DNA of 64,000 nt from Varroa destructor (taxonomy: Eukaryota; Arthropoda; Arachnida; Mesostigmata; Varroidae). Of the stretch, positions 50,601 to 62,570 are shown piece after piece (positions within the stretch are counted from its first letter, which is position 1; each line of letters begins with the position of its first letter). Location of the stretch: NCBI RefSeq assembly GCF_002443255.2, contig NW_019211457.1, positions 15,734,374-15,798,373 on the forward strand. Direction: 5' to 3'. The notes below the pieces were generated by a model. It was not told the origin of the DNA. It saw only the letters and a program-made list of their open reading frames with translations, and made no database searches. Made by a program: the position numbers and the translations under genes.

Positions 50601-53545
50601 CGCTTTTTCGCTTTTCCCTTTTCGACAAGGGGCTGGACCGAACAACAACAACACGAGACAGCAACAAGGCGACCATGCATCTCGCAGTTGTCACAGTCCT
50701 CTTGCTCCTTCACGGATTGTTCAAATCACCCGTTGTTTAACTTTGCTTAGTTTGTCGCTCAGCACGACTAATTAGTACCGCTATTGCTACAGTTATTGTA
50801 GCTTTACACATACACAGCTGCATGTAACACGTGTTGCATTTGACATTGTGACAGGTGCACAGCACCGCAAGCTAGCCCGATTCATGCGCTCATCCGATTG
50901 AATTGAAGAATTTCCGTCCAGCGCCTTCACTCCAACACCACGTGCTGACATGCAGTAAAGGCAACAGCAGTCAAATGCCACCGCTGAGACAGCACAGGGA
51001 AAATAACCTCTTTTGCTCTTGTTATCGTTGTTGTTGTATATAGAATTTTATAAACAGCGGCAGAACGCACTCTATCGCGTGCCATATATATATATCGGTC
51101 AGCCTGTGTCGTCGGTAAAGCAACCCTCCTATCGCTTCGTTTTGTTCCCATACAAATTATCCCTGGCTCGCTATTCCTATTTTGCACATATGAATGGACT
51201 CGTGCATAAATAATGGTCCCCTTTTGCGAGGCCGTTCCTCAACGATGATCATCTTCCGGACGAGGCCCTTCTCGACGGTCAATTCCGCTGGTCGCGGCTC
51301 CGTTTTTCTGTTTAACTTCGTCCTGGGGGGATATTCACTTGATGATGCAGGTCCCTGTTCTCGCTGTGCACGTAATACCTACCAATCGGCAGCGGATTGT
51401 GGTGGCGGTTTCACGTTTGTTTCCTTATAGGACTGCCACACACAGGTGATAAGTGGCCGTTTGCTGTCTCCGTCAATTCTTGTTGTTGTTATGCTACTGT
51501 TCTATGTATCGTTTCGAATCTAATAATGCTGACAGTATTGTATCGTTTCCTCACTGTATATGGTTCATGGCGTTGCTTCGTATATTCATGTTATTGACGA
51601 TGGATGGGTTTATGATTGCTTGCTGATTATGGTAATTAATTAATGCTAGGCAAAAAGAGTTCGTTTCGTATTTGATCGCAATGAGCTCTCTCTTTCTTCA
51701 GCTTCTTTCCAATGCTGTTCCTTCGCTCATAGACGTGAGTCCTTAGGGTTGAAGTGGGGCAAACACACAGCGCTTATTCAAATGGGGTTGGGGAATAGAG
51801 ATTGGGGTTGTAGCTCTTCATACTCTTCCAGATTATTCTGCTTCTCTTTTTCTAGAAGGCTGGATTTCTCGTTGGAGGTCTTTGGCTCTTTCCTTCTCTT
51901 CAGATAGTGACGACATTATACGGATCCTTCGTGGTACTTGGATCGAGTGCATTGATAAGGTGCTCTCCTCCTACTGTTTTCTGCTGGAGACCGTGTATAG
52001 CTATTATTTAGCAGGATTTTTGTTGTGTTGAAAATAGTATTCTCCTTGTCCACGCTTCCCAGACTGTTCATTGTTCTTCCCTCCTTTTCTTCAGGACAAT
52101 TTCATTGTCGTTGATGTTTGACGCTTTGTTGTCATTATCCTTTTTCGATAGTGTGTCACAATGATCGGTGGTTTGAGCAGGGGCCAGACGCCGATATACA
52201 TTTTGCCTGTGACGCAATCTGCCCTACACGGATGTACAGCATTATATTGCGTCGCGTTCCGCGGTTATTCTTCTTGTTGGCTTCCTATTTTTCATATTCT
52301 GTCCCATCTCGCGTCACGTTTCGCGTCACTCTACGATCTGCTCGTAGGCAACGAATGAATTCCTTCAAATGTGAGCATGACGACGACTACCCAGAACCGT
52401 TTGTCATTGTAACGCAATAGCCATACAGATGAAGAGAATACTTAAAAATCATAGTTTAGAATTGCAGTACAACTGTGTGATTAATAATAATAGCAGAGTA
52501 ATGAGGTGATGATAATCGTTGTTTCTGGTTGCTATGTCTTCATTTATGTTTTTGTTTCGGTTAGTTCCATGGGGAAGTACCATCTTCTGTTCCGTGATAT
52601 TCCGCTTCAAATTTATCCCATTTCATCGACTATTTACCTTGAACTAGATTGGTTTTTTGACGTTCGTAGTTGCTTTTGGGGATGGATCATCGTTTGGCCT
52701 ATCGGTTGTTGAATTGAGAGTGAGGTGTCGATATCATATTTTTTCAGTTCATCATCATCAAGTGCGTACCGGTTTCTAGCTTGTTATATTCTCGTGTTTT
52801 GCTTCGTCTGCTATCTTCGCTTAGCGTGCCGTTAAACTCTTGACTTATTTAATTTTGCTATGTGCTCGACTTCGTACATCTCTAATTCATTCCAGCATCA
52901 TATTATGTCCTTGTAATGATCTCGGCTAGATTACCTCGGTCTATGTTCTATATACGACTTTTTTAGGCTTTGAAATTTGCTTCCTTCATTTTCGCACTTT
53001 CTTCAATTTAGCCTCGAATTCCATCGTTTCATTTCTGCTTTGCTTTTATAGTTTTTCATAATCGTAAATATTGTTAATAATAATAATAGCAGTGATCGTC
53101 GAAGTCGAGTTCTTTGTATTTCTATGCTTCATTCTCCTTTAAGAATTACTTCACTTTATACTTCATTTAGCGTTCCGCATCAGTCAGTGTTTAACCAAGA
53201 TCAAGAGCGGGCAGCCAGGCCGAAACTGGTGGCGAAAACACAGGGACTATAGGCCAGTGTGTGCGCCAAACAGAAACGTAGTCAAAGCCGTCCGGGAGAC
53301 CGTAGTGTTCAGCAGATTTTTTCAGTGGATTTTTTCCTCACGTTTTTTTCCTTTCTCATCCACGTCTTCTATCTGGGGTTATGTGTTTTTCTTTCTCGCG
53401 CTTTCGCGTAATAATAGTCATCAGCAGCGTCCTTCCGTAGCAGCCTTCTAAAATAATTTTTTCTTTCGTTACGTTCTTCATACACACACATACACAATGG
53501 TTGCTGATGTCGTTATTGAGTGTTTGCGTGTCTTCACTTTCAACT
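47700..53545 (-). other. Pyrimidine-rich (plus strand) block; possible Not3 3' UTR
   Basis: For almost 6 kb the plus strand is strongly C+T biased, with TCATCATC, CTCTCT and T-run motifs, so the minus strand is purine-rich. It ends at the Not3 stop codon. A long 3' UTR on the minus strand is one explanation; a minus-strand AATAAA (plus TTTATT near 49041) could end it. The block also holds (GT)n near 49455-49474 and a C run near 49798. None of its frames shows a domain. Confidence 0.3.
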
Positions 53546-53644
53546 TCAGTTGAGCTCACGATCCTCGAGGAAACGATACTCAAATGTGAAACCTTCTTTG
53601 CGCCGCTGACTCCATCGTTCGTAGTCGAAGTAGATGTACGTGCC
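53546..53644 (-). CDS. Not3: Not3 exon 7 (C-terminus)
   Basis: Acceptor TTCCTCCACAG. It encodes [18 protein letters not shown] and [14 protein letters not shown], then TGA at 53546-53548, the standard CNOT3 C-terminus. It is 32 codons long and easily missed by ORF-length filters. Confidence 0.95.
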   Translation of the reverse strand, partial: GTYIYFDYERWSQRRKEGFTFEYRFLEDRELN

Positions 53645-56600
53645 CTGTGGAGGAAATTAAAAAAGACACGAGATAAAAAAAGTCCAGTGTAAGAGTCTGC
53701 TTGATGTAATTAGGAGAGTCGATATATTAAAGATGGAGAGACAGAAGATCCCTTCACGCGTTAACTGTCACGTAAACAAGAAATGACAGCTGTGTATACG
53801 TTTCATTGTTAATTGCGTGAAACCCTTCAATAAAGCGCACAATCTTATACTTTGCAGCGAATAAGCAAGCAAATATATTGTTTATTGGTTAATAATGTCT
53901 TTAGACCTAATAAAATTTAAAAAAAGTTAATAAAATTCAAAGTTAACACTTCATAATAATAATAAAAGTTATTAATAATAACTTTTATTATTATTATGAA
54001 GTGTTGACTTGTTATTACATATTATTAATATGTTGTAAAGTAAAACCTTATGAACATTCAATATAAAAAAGTAAAACAAAATGATATACACATATATTTT
54101 TGTTTTTTACTTTTTATATTGAATGTTCAATAAATAATGTAATTATATGTTTATATATATTTTTATAAAGTAAAACCTTGTAAGTATAATTATTTTATAG
54201 AACATCCAGTATAAAAAGTAAAAAACAAAAATATAGGTGTGTCATGCAAATGTCACTTTAATGAATACTTGTGTGTATATATATATACACACATTTTATT
54301 ATGAAAAAGTTAGAAATAAAAAAAAGAAAAACGTTAGTAAATAGGATTAAGTTAGCAAGTGGGTCTTTGTGTGGAAGTACCAAGATCTAATCAAATATAG
54401 ACACATGTTTTAGTGTATCAAGTATTACTACCTTATGTCATTCATAAAAATCAAGGAAATTTTTAGTCTTTAAATATCGATAACCGTTATGTTCGATGAA
54501 CGAAGCTATACACTGACCTGTTCGAATTCATCTGTGATCGTTTTAGGCTCCTCATGTCGTTGGAACCACATCATGAATTTCGTATGAAATCGCCATGACT
54601 GCTTCTTCAGTGCTTTGGCTGCCAAATACTGGGCCTGTATCTCAACGTACATAAAGCACATGTTAGAGCACCGTTTTGTACGTGAATTAACACAAATTGT
54701 GATGTTGGCTAACATTGTAAAACAGGATATATTTCTGTTACATCATAGAAACTGTCAAACGTTTGTACTGCTGAGCTTCATGAGCTATTTAGCTCTATCC
54801 GTACGGTGCAACGCATTATAACATCCCACTGTACTTACCACATATATTCTAATAACCATCAGATTTATACGCATAATTACGACTGAGCAAATCACGGTGC
54901 ATTGTTACAGTCCACGTATTGTGATGTAGGCTGTATAATCATTTGTTATAGTGACCAACATTTGTTGCTTACCCAGACAGTTTGCTGTTTTAAGAGCCAC
55001 TAATCTGGGCCTATAATAAAATTCATAAATAGCAATAAGAACGAAGCGTCGGTCGATGCCACAACAAACATGATAAACCGAGTTCAACGCATCTAATTCC
55101 ATCATCCGAAAACATTCTTTCGAGTTCCAATATACAATGATTATTAAACGCCGATAGGTAGGTACGTTAAATGGCTTGCTGTACTGCTTGCCGAATTGGC
55201 TTCTTAGATCCATCTTTACCTTAAGACTTTTACCCGTTTGTAAAAGAAACAACGCCTGTGTGTGTGTGTGCGTGCATGTTTTTATGAATGTGTTATCTCC
55301 GTTTGTAGTTTGCAATTCGTACCTTTGTGCCTTCCATATAATAGAAGATAAAGAAGAGCGTGTCAGTGGTAAGTCGCTGGAAGATCTCTTGAGGATCGGT
55401 GTGTGGTACCGAGAGTGGGTAATACGAGGGCGTCACGCACGGCTGCCGGATCAGGTAGCTTCGCAAACGATCACTGTCGCTCGGATGAGGCAAGTGATTA
55501 GAAGCCCATGTTAGTTGCTGCAGTTGATAGTAGCACTCTTTCGACATTGACCATTTGCCCAGCGGGGCGACGCCCAACAACGGAGGGATGTGTGCGTCAC
55601 CATCGGTTCCGTCATGTCCGGCCTGCTGCTGCTGCTGCTGTTGTTGCTGTTGCTGCTGCTGCTGTGGGCCAGGCTGTTGCCCTTGCAACATCTGCTCGCT
55701 CGAGGGTATTTGACCTCGATGGGCTCCGGGCGATTCCCGGCTGTTTGGCTCGCATACACCGTTACTTAGTGCCGTTGGAGCGAGATCGCCGGCTCGGCTG
55801 GCCTGTTTCATCATCATCACCTGTGAAGCGTCCATGCCACCACCTGAAAAATGTCGGTAGCACAAGTTTCGCTTGTGAGCGTGGGACGCATGGAATGAAT
55901 GGGATATTCACTTTTAAATTCGAAATCGAAAATCGTAACTTGCGCATGCATTTCATAAGATGGAGATTCAGGCCTTCAAGTTTCACAAAATAGAATACTC
56001 ATGGCGCCGTAGCTGAAAAACTAGCGAACTGATAAATGCTGCTATTCGAGCGATGAAACCAACTCTACAGAAATATCTACGTATGTTTGTATTTGTTCCG
56101 ACACATAACTCGAGCTGCTACTGCACAAATAACAAATCAACGGGTGTCTATGTTATGCTCGGATTACTTCATTGCTATTTCGTTTTTCCTTCGCAATTCC
56201 TACATTCGTCAACATGTAATTTTTAACCTGAGAGGTGCCTCGTCACTTTACGACTCATCATGAACAGCTTCGACAGCCTGATCCACGATGATGTTGTTCT
56301 CTCGCCTTTCGTTTCTCAAACCAGGCGACTTCGCCCAGCCCCATACCTTTTCCAGCACGGTATATGGTAAAAGGCATTGAGTTCGATATCTTTCACCATT
56401 TTTCATCTGAATTATCCATGGTTTGGATCGGTTCCACTGATCTACGTGACATCGGTCATGAATCACCAAAATTAGCTACTGAAAAATATATCAATCTTAT
56501 ACATACGCTGTTTCGTTGGACTGCCTCCAATCTGCTGCTGAGGTTGTAATGGCCCATTGAGCATCTGTTGCTGTACCTGCTGAGCCGCCTGCTGTTGCTG

Positions 56601-59600
56601 CTGTGCCGCCTGATGATGATCCCTATTATTTGTATGGCTTTGGGGCGTAGGCGATGTGATGCCATTCATTTGTTGCATCTGTGGCTGCTGTGGTTGGGGT
56701 CCGCCGGCCGGACCTGGATAATTCTGCACCATTTGCTGAACCATAGGCGATTGCTGCTGCTGCGCCTGAACCTGCTGTTGTTGTGCAGCCATTAACTGTT
56801 GCTGTGAGGGCTGTTGTTGCTGTTGTTGGGCTGCCGCCTGCTGCTGCTGTTGCTGCTGTTGTTGGACTTGATGCTGTGCAGCTTTCGCCATCTGCAACGC
56901 TACCTGGGCCTGCTGCTGCAGCGCGACTGGTTGTGATTGGGCCTGCTGCTGCTGTTGAGCCGCAGCGGCAGCTAATTGCGTCTGCTGGAGGTGACCTTGT
57001 TGTTGCTGCGTTTGTTGCTGAGCCTGTTGCTGCACAAGCTGTTGCTGTACGTGCTGCTGCTGGACAAGCTGTTGTTGATGTTGAACCTGTTGCGCTACCT
57101 GTTGAGCTGCTGGTTGTTGTAGTTGCTGTTGTTGTTGGCTCGGTTGGTGGTAATGCTGCTGCTGCTGCTGCTGCTGAAGAACGCCGCCACCCGCACTGTG
57201 GGCCTGTTGCGGCTGGTTTTGTTGAGGAAGGGGAGCTCCGTGAGGAGGCGCAAGCGTCGCCAATACAGAACTATACGCCACCTTCGAAGCCTCGTGTGGC
57301 GCTGGCGAAGGTGAGATCGCGGAATTGTTGGCTTGTTGTTGTTGTTGTTGCTGTTGTTGCTGTTGTTGTTGCTGCTGCTGCTGCTGCTGCTGTTGTTGTT
57401 GCGAGCTAGGCATACCGCCTATACTACCGGTGACAACCATTTGGCTTGCAGCGCCAATGACTTGGCCACTTTTGTTGGTCCCGGCGCCGCCTGATGAAGG
57501 TGGCCGAACTGCGACAGGTTTGACGACGGCGCCAGCTGCAACCACTGCTGGAACTGGTGTAGTCACGCCGCCCTTGTGGTTTTCGACTGGCGTAGGTGCG
57601 GGCGAACTGCCGTTATTGGCGATGAGGGAATTCTGCGTTGCGAGACTTGGTGTGCCGGCCACAGACGATACCGATGAAACCTTAAAAGATATAATAGAGA
57701 CGAAAAAAGAATAAAATGGAATAGAATGTAGAGGAGTTCTGAAACTCTGGTGGATACAATTACGATGGACGGCAAAAGCTAATGGCTATCACTTAATTAA
57801 CAAAACATCATGGAAGAATACGGGTCATTGCCTATCTGTGCTTTTGAGCAGCCCATGGAAAAGCCAAGCCTACAGTTGTTCTCAACATGGCTATGAAACC
57901 CGCTTCTACATCAAACTGAAAAGAATACCTTTATCATCTGGGCAGTGTGCTTATAGCCATAAATATCGGAACGGGTGGTGGTGCAAGCACGAGGCCGTCA
58001 TCGTTCATATTGATTTCGTCATAGCCGTTATGGTACGACAGCCACATAGATTATGTTTACACGCTTTGACGACATTCGCCATTGGCGAAGCCGTCTCCCA
58101 AATGATAAGCCGATAACTAACCAAGTATCACTGCGGGCAGTTGCAGCGGCTCCGAAATTCCCTCCTAAGAAACCTATGAACTGACCACAATGTAATCACC
58201 GGCCTTTGCCTTCCTACTTAGAGCTAGATGGTATCAATTACATATAAGGGCTCATTAGTACGACCGTATCAGACCTATCTTTAAACCCTTTCTGCACTGA
58301 TACCAAATATGTCCCTGAAACGAATCGATCAAGCGATTTGTAGCTTTTTGTACTGATAAATCATTAGAGCATTAGTTCGCTGTTGTGTTAAAGAAATCGT
58401 AATAAGCATATAATCCAAGAAATTTAATGACTAGTTAGTTGTTGTTTACTCTAAGAATGGAGATTCAATTGTAACATTCCGTAAAAAATAAATCGACGAC
58501 GCCTAACGATTATGCTGTATCATAGTTACTACGAAAACTAGGGATTTCGAGAGAAATTGCTTAAACAAAACCCTCTTTCAGAGAAATCTTTAGAAAAAGA
58601 TTTCTTCTACCTGTAAACTATACAGCACACAAACCCAAAGCTACCCAAAAGTAATTTAATTTCAGTAAAAATGCATCAGTGATGAAATAAGCTAGTGCTA
58701 TTTGCCGTTGGTTTCAGCTAAATATATCGTCTGCTACTTACATCACTGTTGGCCTTGTTATTATTCAAGGCGGAATGATGGTTAATCTGTGGCTGCTGAG
58801 GTTGCTGTGATGTTTGCTGCAGCTGTTGTTGGGTTTGTTGCAGCTGTTGAGCCTGCTGCTGCTGCTGCTGCTGCTGTTGTTGTTGTTGTTGTTGCTGCTG
58901 CTGCTGCTGAGTGTGGTGAGAGTTCGGCGTGTGAGCGCCTGCCGGAGTACTTCCATGTTGGGCTCCGACAGACATTGGAGGATGAGGTGTTACATGGCCA
59001 TGACTCTGGCTGCTGGCGCTCTGCGGAGTATGAGGTGTACTCAGCTCATTGTGAGGTGAATCTGAGCCATGTTCCGATGTCGCGTTACTGCTCTGACTCA
59101 TCGACTTGACGCCGACACCAAGACCGCTACCCATCGGATCGCCGAGGCCGAGCGTCACGCAGCTCTCGTCAAGGTTGAGGTCATCGTAGATGTATTCGTT
59201 TTCCTCGAAGTCGGGCTCGAGACACGACTCGATGTAGTAATTTACATCATCTTGGACGCTGCGGATTTTGTCTGTCTCGATCGTTCCGTTGTCGAGCATA
59301 CGCATAAGCGTTTCGAGCTTGTTAATGTGGTACCGATGCTTGTCAAGGTGCGCTCGAAGCTCATCAATTCGATTACTATCCTTCTTTTCAACGTTTTTCG
59401 CCTTTTTACTAGTCACCGACATTGTTTCGAGTTCGCACTCGAACTGATCCACCTGGATATTTAGTGAGTCGATGCTGTTGACTAGCCACTGATTCGCCTC
59501 GTCCTTCTCCTTTTGCACGGGGTCAATCTTCTGTACACCCCCGCTTAAGCCTTCTTTCGAGTAGGCTTTCGTTTTTGTTTCACGCTCAACCACCTAAAAC

Positions 59601-62570
59601 GATAACGATCGTTGTAGACAATAAATTGAGAGAAAGAAACGTCGCACACATGAAACATGATTGTTAAAACTCGGCTGAACATTGGTGGAACACAAGTGGA
59701 TCATTATAGAGCTATGCAAAATTTAGATGGGATTACACTCAAGGTTGCAAGATACAGAAAAGGAAACCGTAAAAAACGTGCAAGAAGTTAGAGAACGTCG
59801 AAAGCTGTGTTCTTCATAGCAACATATGATTTAATGGTTAAGAAAAGGTTATATCTAATGTTACAGATGAAACAGTATTCATAATGTCCGCATTTTTAGG
59901 CCCGATTTCTAGGAGATTCTTTGCATAATTTAGAAATACTCACACAAACCGTGGTTTTCTTGCCTCTGTCAGCTATAGTATTCAAATTAAAGTATTTATC
60001 TTTACGTTCAGTAAAGTAAAAGGATATGCATGGTGCGTAGATCTATTTCAGAAAAAAAACAACATCTATATATGTGGCTAAATCTTCTCGCAGTCATAAA
60101 AAGTTTGCCACATTGTCCATTCCAATAATTGCCACCATCCAATATCTATAGAAGGTTAAATAGGTATAAAGGCGCGTAGTTTTTAAAAAAACATCAAATT
60201 GTCTCTCCTGGCTTGTGAGATTCTAGAGGGCACTACACCGCCATAGAGCTAAACATCGTCATTAAAACCCTATTTACTTTATACACAAATTCAACACTGG
60301 AGGCAACTTATAAAATAACGATCTCATACCCATTATCTCTGAATGAAGCTTCATGACACCAACACACTTTGGACATACTCAAAGACATATCAATTTACAT
60401 CTTTACAATAGCTTAAAAATCTCTGGCTTAGCTTACTGGCTCAAATAGCCACAACACTTGTGACAGTTCACCCGGCTCCGCCGCTGCTATCACCTGATCA
60501 GGCAAATCGGCCTGTTCCACAGGCTCGGCCTGATCTACAAGTGGCCTCACCGGCCCCGCGGGTTTTGAAGGCTCTGATTCTTGAACCGAGTCCACCGGCA
60601 GGCCAAACAGCATCGGAAGGGACCGGAACATTTTCGTCAGATTCTCAACAGCCTTTTAGTTTTGCAGCAAAATCAGGTCCACAACAGGAAAGCAAATTTG
60701 GAGATGTGGTACAACTATATTGCGCCAATTGACCCGGCGAATGACAGATAGATCGGAGAATCAAACGCTACTAACTACTATAGCACCCCAGCAAGGACAA
60801 CTGCTGGCATAAAGGTTCAGGTAAACGGTGCGCGTACCACGGCGCAATTTACAAGCATGTCAATATTAGCAATTTACGAAACAGACCAAAAAAAAGGGCT
60901 AATACGAATATCGCACGGCTGTCTATAAAAGGAGGCAAAAGGGCAAATAGTCAAACGATTTAAAATCTCTGTGCGACCACTCTTAATTAACAATGGGCAA
61001 CTGAAAAGTCACGGAGGAGAAGCGTCGGTAATACTGCAAGAAGTCCAGCCCGCATCCTCAAATGGTGCACACTCGAATAGCCAGCCCCACACACACGCAC
61101 ACAAATGGGGCAAAACAAACTTATCGGCTGTCAACTGATGTCTGTCGCTGTCTGAAGAATCTGCGGAGTACATTCAAAGATAGGCAAATAGAGACGCATG
61201 GTATCAGTAGCAGACGACTCGCGCGCCTAGTCGACGACAGCAATCAGAAAGAATCGGTTTCCTCTCCGCACACACAGCTAACCAGGGCTGCACAGTAAAG
61301 TGCGTGTCGACGCGTTGAACTCATTGAATATGCTGACCTACGGGACCGTGAAACATGTCGTCCCTATTAAGTCAAAATAATGGTGGTGGCGTATGTGTCG
61401 ACTGCAATATCGAACTTCGGCTTGGAGATAGACGACAAGATAAGTAGATGGAAGCCGATTTGGGCTTTGCGCGAACAGACATTTAGAAAAAGTCTCTGTA
61501 CGCAACGTAAAGTAGAGTTACGTATTGGAATCAACTGTTTTCCTATAAAAAAAAAACCTGTAAAAGCCCTAAAGTAATTTGCAAGTAAATCTATTTTCTG
61601 TCCTTTTCCTATCATTTACTTTACCTACTAAGTTTTTACATGTTCGCACAGATATGAAGTTGTGCGTAGAACAGACAAGTGTTAATAAAATTCTTCAGAC
61701 AACCTAAAAATACGACAATCTACTGTAAAATGGGCCTGAACATTAGTAAATATTTTATATACATCATATTTCCTAGGATTTTTCTTTGCGGAGAGCAAAA
61801 GCTCCACCGTACCTCAACGTCGAAAATGTGCCACTATTAAAGCACCGACGCTTAAATATTTTTCAAAAATGTGTTTTGTATTAGCGTGCATTAGCTAATA
61901 GTCTTACCTTAAATCGTTCCATCTGCGTTTCTATAAGTTTGCGCGTCTCCTGTAGCTGCCGCTTATCCTTGATGTCCGATGAGGATAGCCACGTCTTGAT
62001 CTGATCGCGCAACCGTTGCAGCTTTTTAATCTCCTTCTTGAGATCGGCCTCATATTTTTCTTTTTGGTTAGTGTTCGTTGCTGAGTACACCTTTTTCCAG
62101 ATGTCTTCGAATGTCTCGACCCCTTCACTGACTTTTTTCAAACAACGTTCTATCTCGCCTGAAACATCCAATTTTAACAGAAAGGCATAATGAATAATAT
62201 AATCCTTCCGTATGTTGTTTTCCAGGTTGTTGCTAAACACATGAGAAGTACATGAATGGCACAAGGATTATATATAAGGCGTATGATAGCGCAAGCGACA
62301 CATACATAGTTAAATTATACTTTTACAGGAAACAGCGTCTGATGAAAAACTGATGGAAGCGTGATCGAAATACTAGCAATTATACCGTTATAACAAAGCT
62401 AATTTAACTCAAAACGACAAAAGTGTGTTTCGAGGTTCACATCAGGCAGCACTGCCATTGAAATTGGCTTCTCTCACTATTAAAACGAAGCGTGTCTACG
62501 CCCGATTTTAAGACTAGACTGGTTGCTTGCTGGTGTATCTAGCATCAATACCCAGACATCTTGTGGCCAT
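53546..62570 (-). CDS. Not3: CCR4-NOT complex subunit 3 (Not3/CNOT3), seven coding exons
   Basis: Exons in transcript order: 62570-62552 (tentative), 62158-61908, 59593-58742, 57680-56507, 55843-55323, 54634-54518, 53644-53546. All junctions have GT/AG and all phases agree, giving about 1010 residues. Not3 is a scaffold subunit of CCR4-NOT, the main cytoplasmic deadenylase: its N-terminal coiled coils contact other factors and its C-terminal NOT box pairs with Not2 on the Not1 scaffold. Visible: Not3 N-terminal domain (about 7-235; [52 protein letters not shown]), the [13 protein letters not shown] motif, a very Gln-rich linker (about 300-830), and the NOT box ([63 protein letters not shown]). 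It is longer than human CNOT3 (753) because of poly-Q expansion. The Not1-anchor segment is only weakly recognisable near [14 protein letters not shown]. Confidence 0.93.
53945..54005. repeat. Perfect 30-bp inverted repeat with 1-base spacer
   Basis: The left arm 53945-53974 (begins AACACTTCATAATAATAAT) is exactly complementary to 53976-54005. It lies in the last Not3 intron. Confidence 0.92.
54051..54129. repeat. Foldback repeat with short loop in Not3 intron 6
   Basis: The arm beginning TGAACATTCAATATAAAAAA pairs with the arm ending TTTTTATATTGAATGTTCA, around a loop of about 15 bases. A diverged third copy of the same arm (GAACATCCAGTATAAAAAGT) occurs at about 54200-54230, and TAAAGTAAAACCTT precedes both, so the unit is tandemly reiterated. 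Confidence 0.88.
54518..54634 (-). CDS. Not3: Not3 exon 6 (NOT box core)
   Basis: Acceptor TGAGATACAG, donor GTCAGTGT (GTCAGT is acceptable). It encodes [19 protein letters not shown] and on to [11 protein letters not shown], essentially invariant across animals. Confidence 0.95.
54635..55322 (-). other. Not3 intron 5
   Basis: No internal gene or repeat recognised except a (GT)n run near 55257-55271. Confidence 0.8.
55323..55843 (-). CDS. Not3: Not3 exon 5 (start of NOT box)
   Basis: Acceptor CGACATTTTTCAG, donor GTACGAAT. A 14-Gln run precedes the conserved part: [10 protein letters not shown], then [42 protein letters not shown]. Confidence 0.92.
55623..55664 (-). repeat. CAG/CAA repeat, 14 Gln in Not3 exon 5
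   Basis: In-frame mixed CAG and CAA run just N-terminal to the NOT box. Confidence 0.9.
55844..56506 (-). other. Not3 intron 4
   Basis: Phase-1 intron between Gln-rich exon 4 and NOT-box exon 5. Nothing else recognised. Confidence 0.8.
56507..57680 (-). CDS. Not3: Not3 exon 4 (Gln-rich linker)
   Basis: Acceptor ATATCTTTTAAG, donor GTATGTAT. About 391 residues of low-complexity Gln, Ala and Pro sequence including a pure 23-Gln run. The short ordered island VAYSSVLA resembles the YSSVVA block of vertebrate CNOT3, which anchors the identity of this linker. It ends in phase 1 and joins exon 5 in frame. Confidence 0.88.
57333..57401 (-). repeat. CAG/CAA repeat, 23 Gln in Not3 exon 4
   Basis: The longest pure glutamine tract in the window, with CAA interruptions that would stabilise its length. 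More dispersed Gln tracts follow to 56530. Confidence 0.92.
57681..58741 (-). other. Not3 intron 3
   Basis: Phase-0 intron. It contains a small hairpin near 58582-58606 (AGAAATCTTT and its complement). No gene seen. Confidence 0.8.
58742..59593 (-). CDS. Not3: Not3 exon 3 (rest of N-terminal domain, first poly-Q)
   Basis: Acceptor TATCGTTTTAG, donor GTAAGTAG. It encodes residues 91-374: [15 protein letters not shown], a second coiled coil with [37 protein letters not shown], then a Ser/His/Thr-rich linker with a 19-Gln run. Confidence 0.93.
58853..58909 (-). repeat. CAG/CAA repeat, 19 Gln in Not3 exon 3
   Basis: In-frame tract made of CAG blocks at both ends and six CAA codons in the middle. 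Confidence 0.92.
59594..60411 (-). other. Not3 intron 2, 3' part
   Basis: AT-rich intronic sequence between exon 3 and the decayed coding-like block. Nothing recognised. Confidence 0.7.
60412..61298 (+). pseudogene. Decayed coding-like block inside Not3 intron 2, unidentified
   Basis: A GC-richer island on the strand opposite to Not3. Three frames are open in succession: 60412-60732 (Pro-rich, no stop for about 106 codons), 60578-61138 (186 codons with only two stops, TAG at 60749 and TAA at 60926), and 61062-61298 (78 codons). The middle frame reads for example [18 protein letters not shown] and [18 protein letters not shown]. Successive overlapping frames with few stops suggest an old gene or transposon frame broken by frameshifts. 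I do not recognise the family. Confidence 0.35.
61299..61907 (-). other. Not3 intron 2, 5' part
   Basis: AT-rich intronic sequence from the Not3 exon 2 donor to the decayed block. Nothing recognised. Confidence 0.7.
61908..62158 (-). CDS. Not3: Not3 exon 2 (N-terminal coiled-coil domain)
   Basis: Preceded by TTGGATGTTTCAG and followed by GTAAGACT. It encodes residues 7-90, almost identical to the family consensus, ending QMERFK, which is the start of the [16 protein letters not shown] junction. Confidence 0.93.

Larger units (their letters stand above)
53645..54517 (-). other. Not3 intron 6, with foldback cluster
   Basis: Very AT-rich, and holds both foldbacks and a palindromic TATATATATA stretch near 54280. 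No gene seen inside. Confidence 0.8.

Noticed and set aside
56783..57409. 208-codon plus-strand frame rich in Ala and Val
   Set aside because: It is the antisense shadow of the Gln-rich Not3 exon 4.
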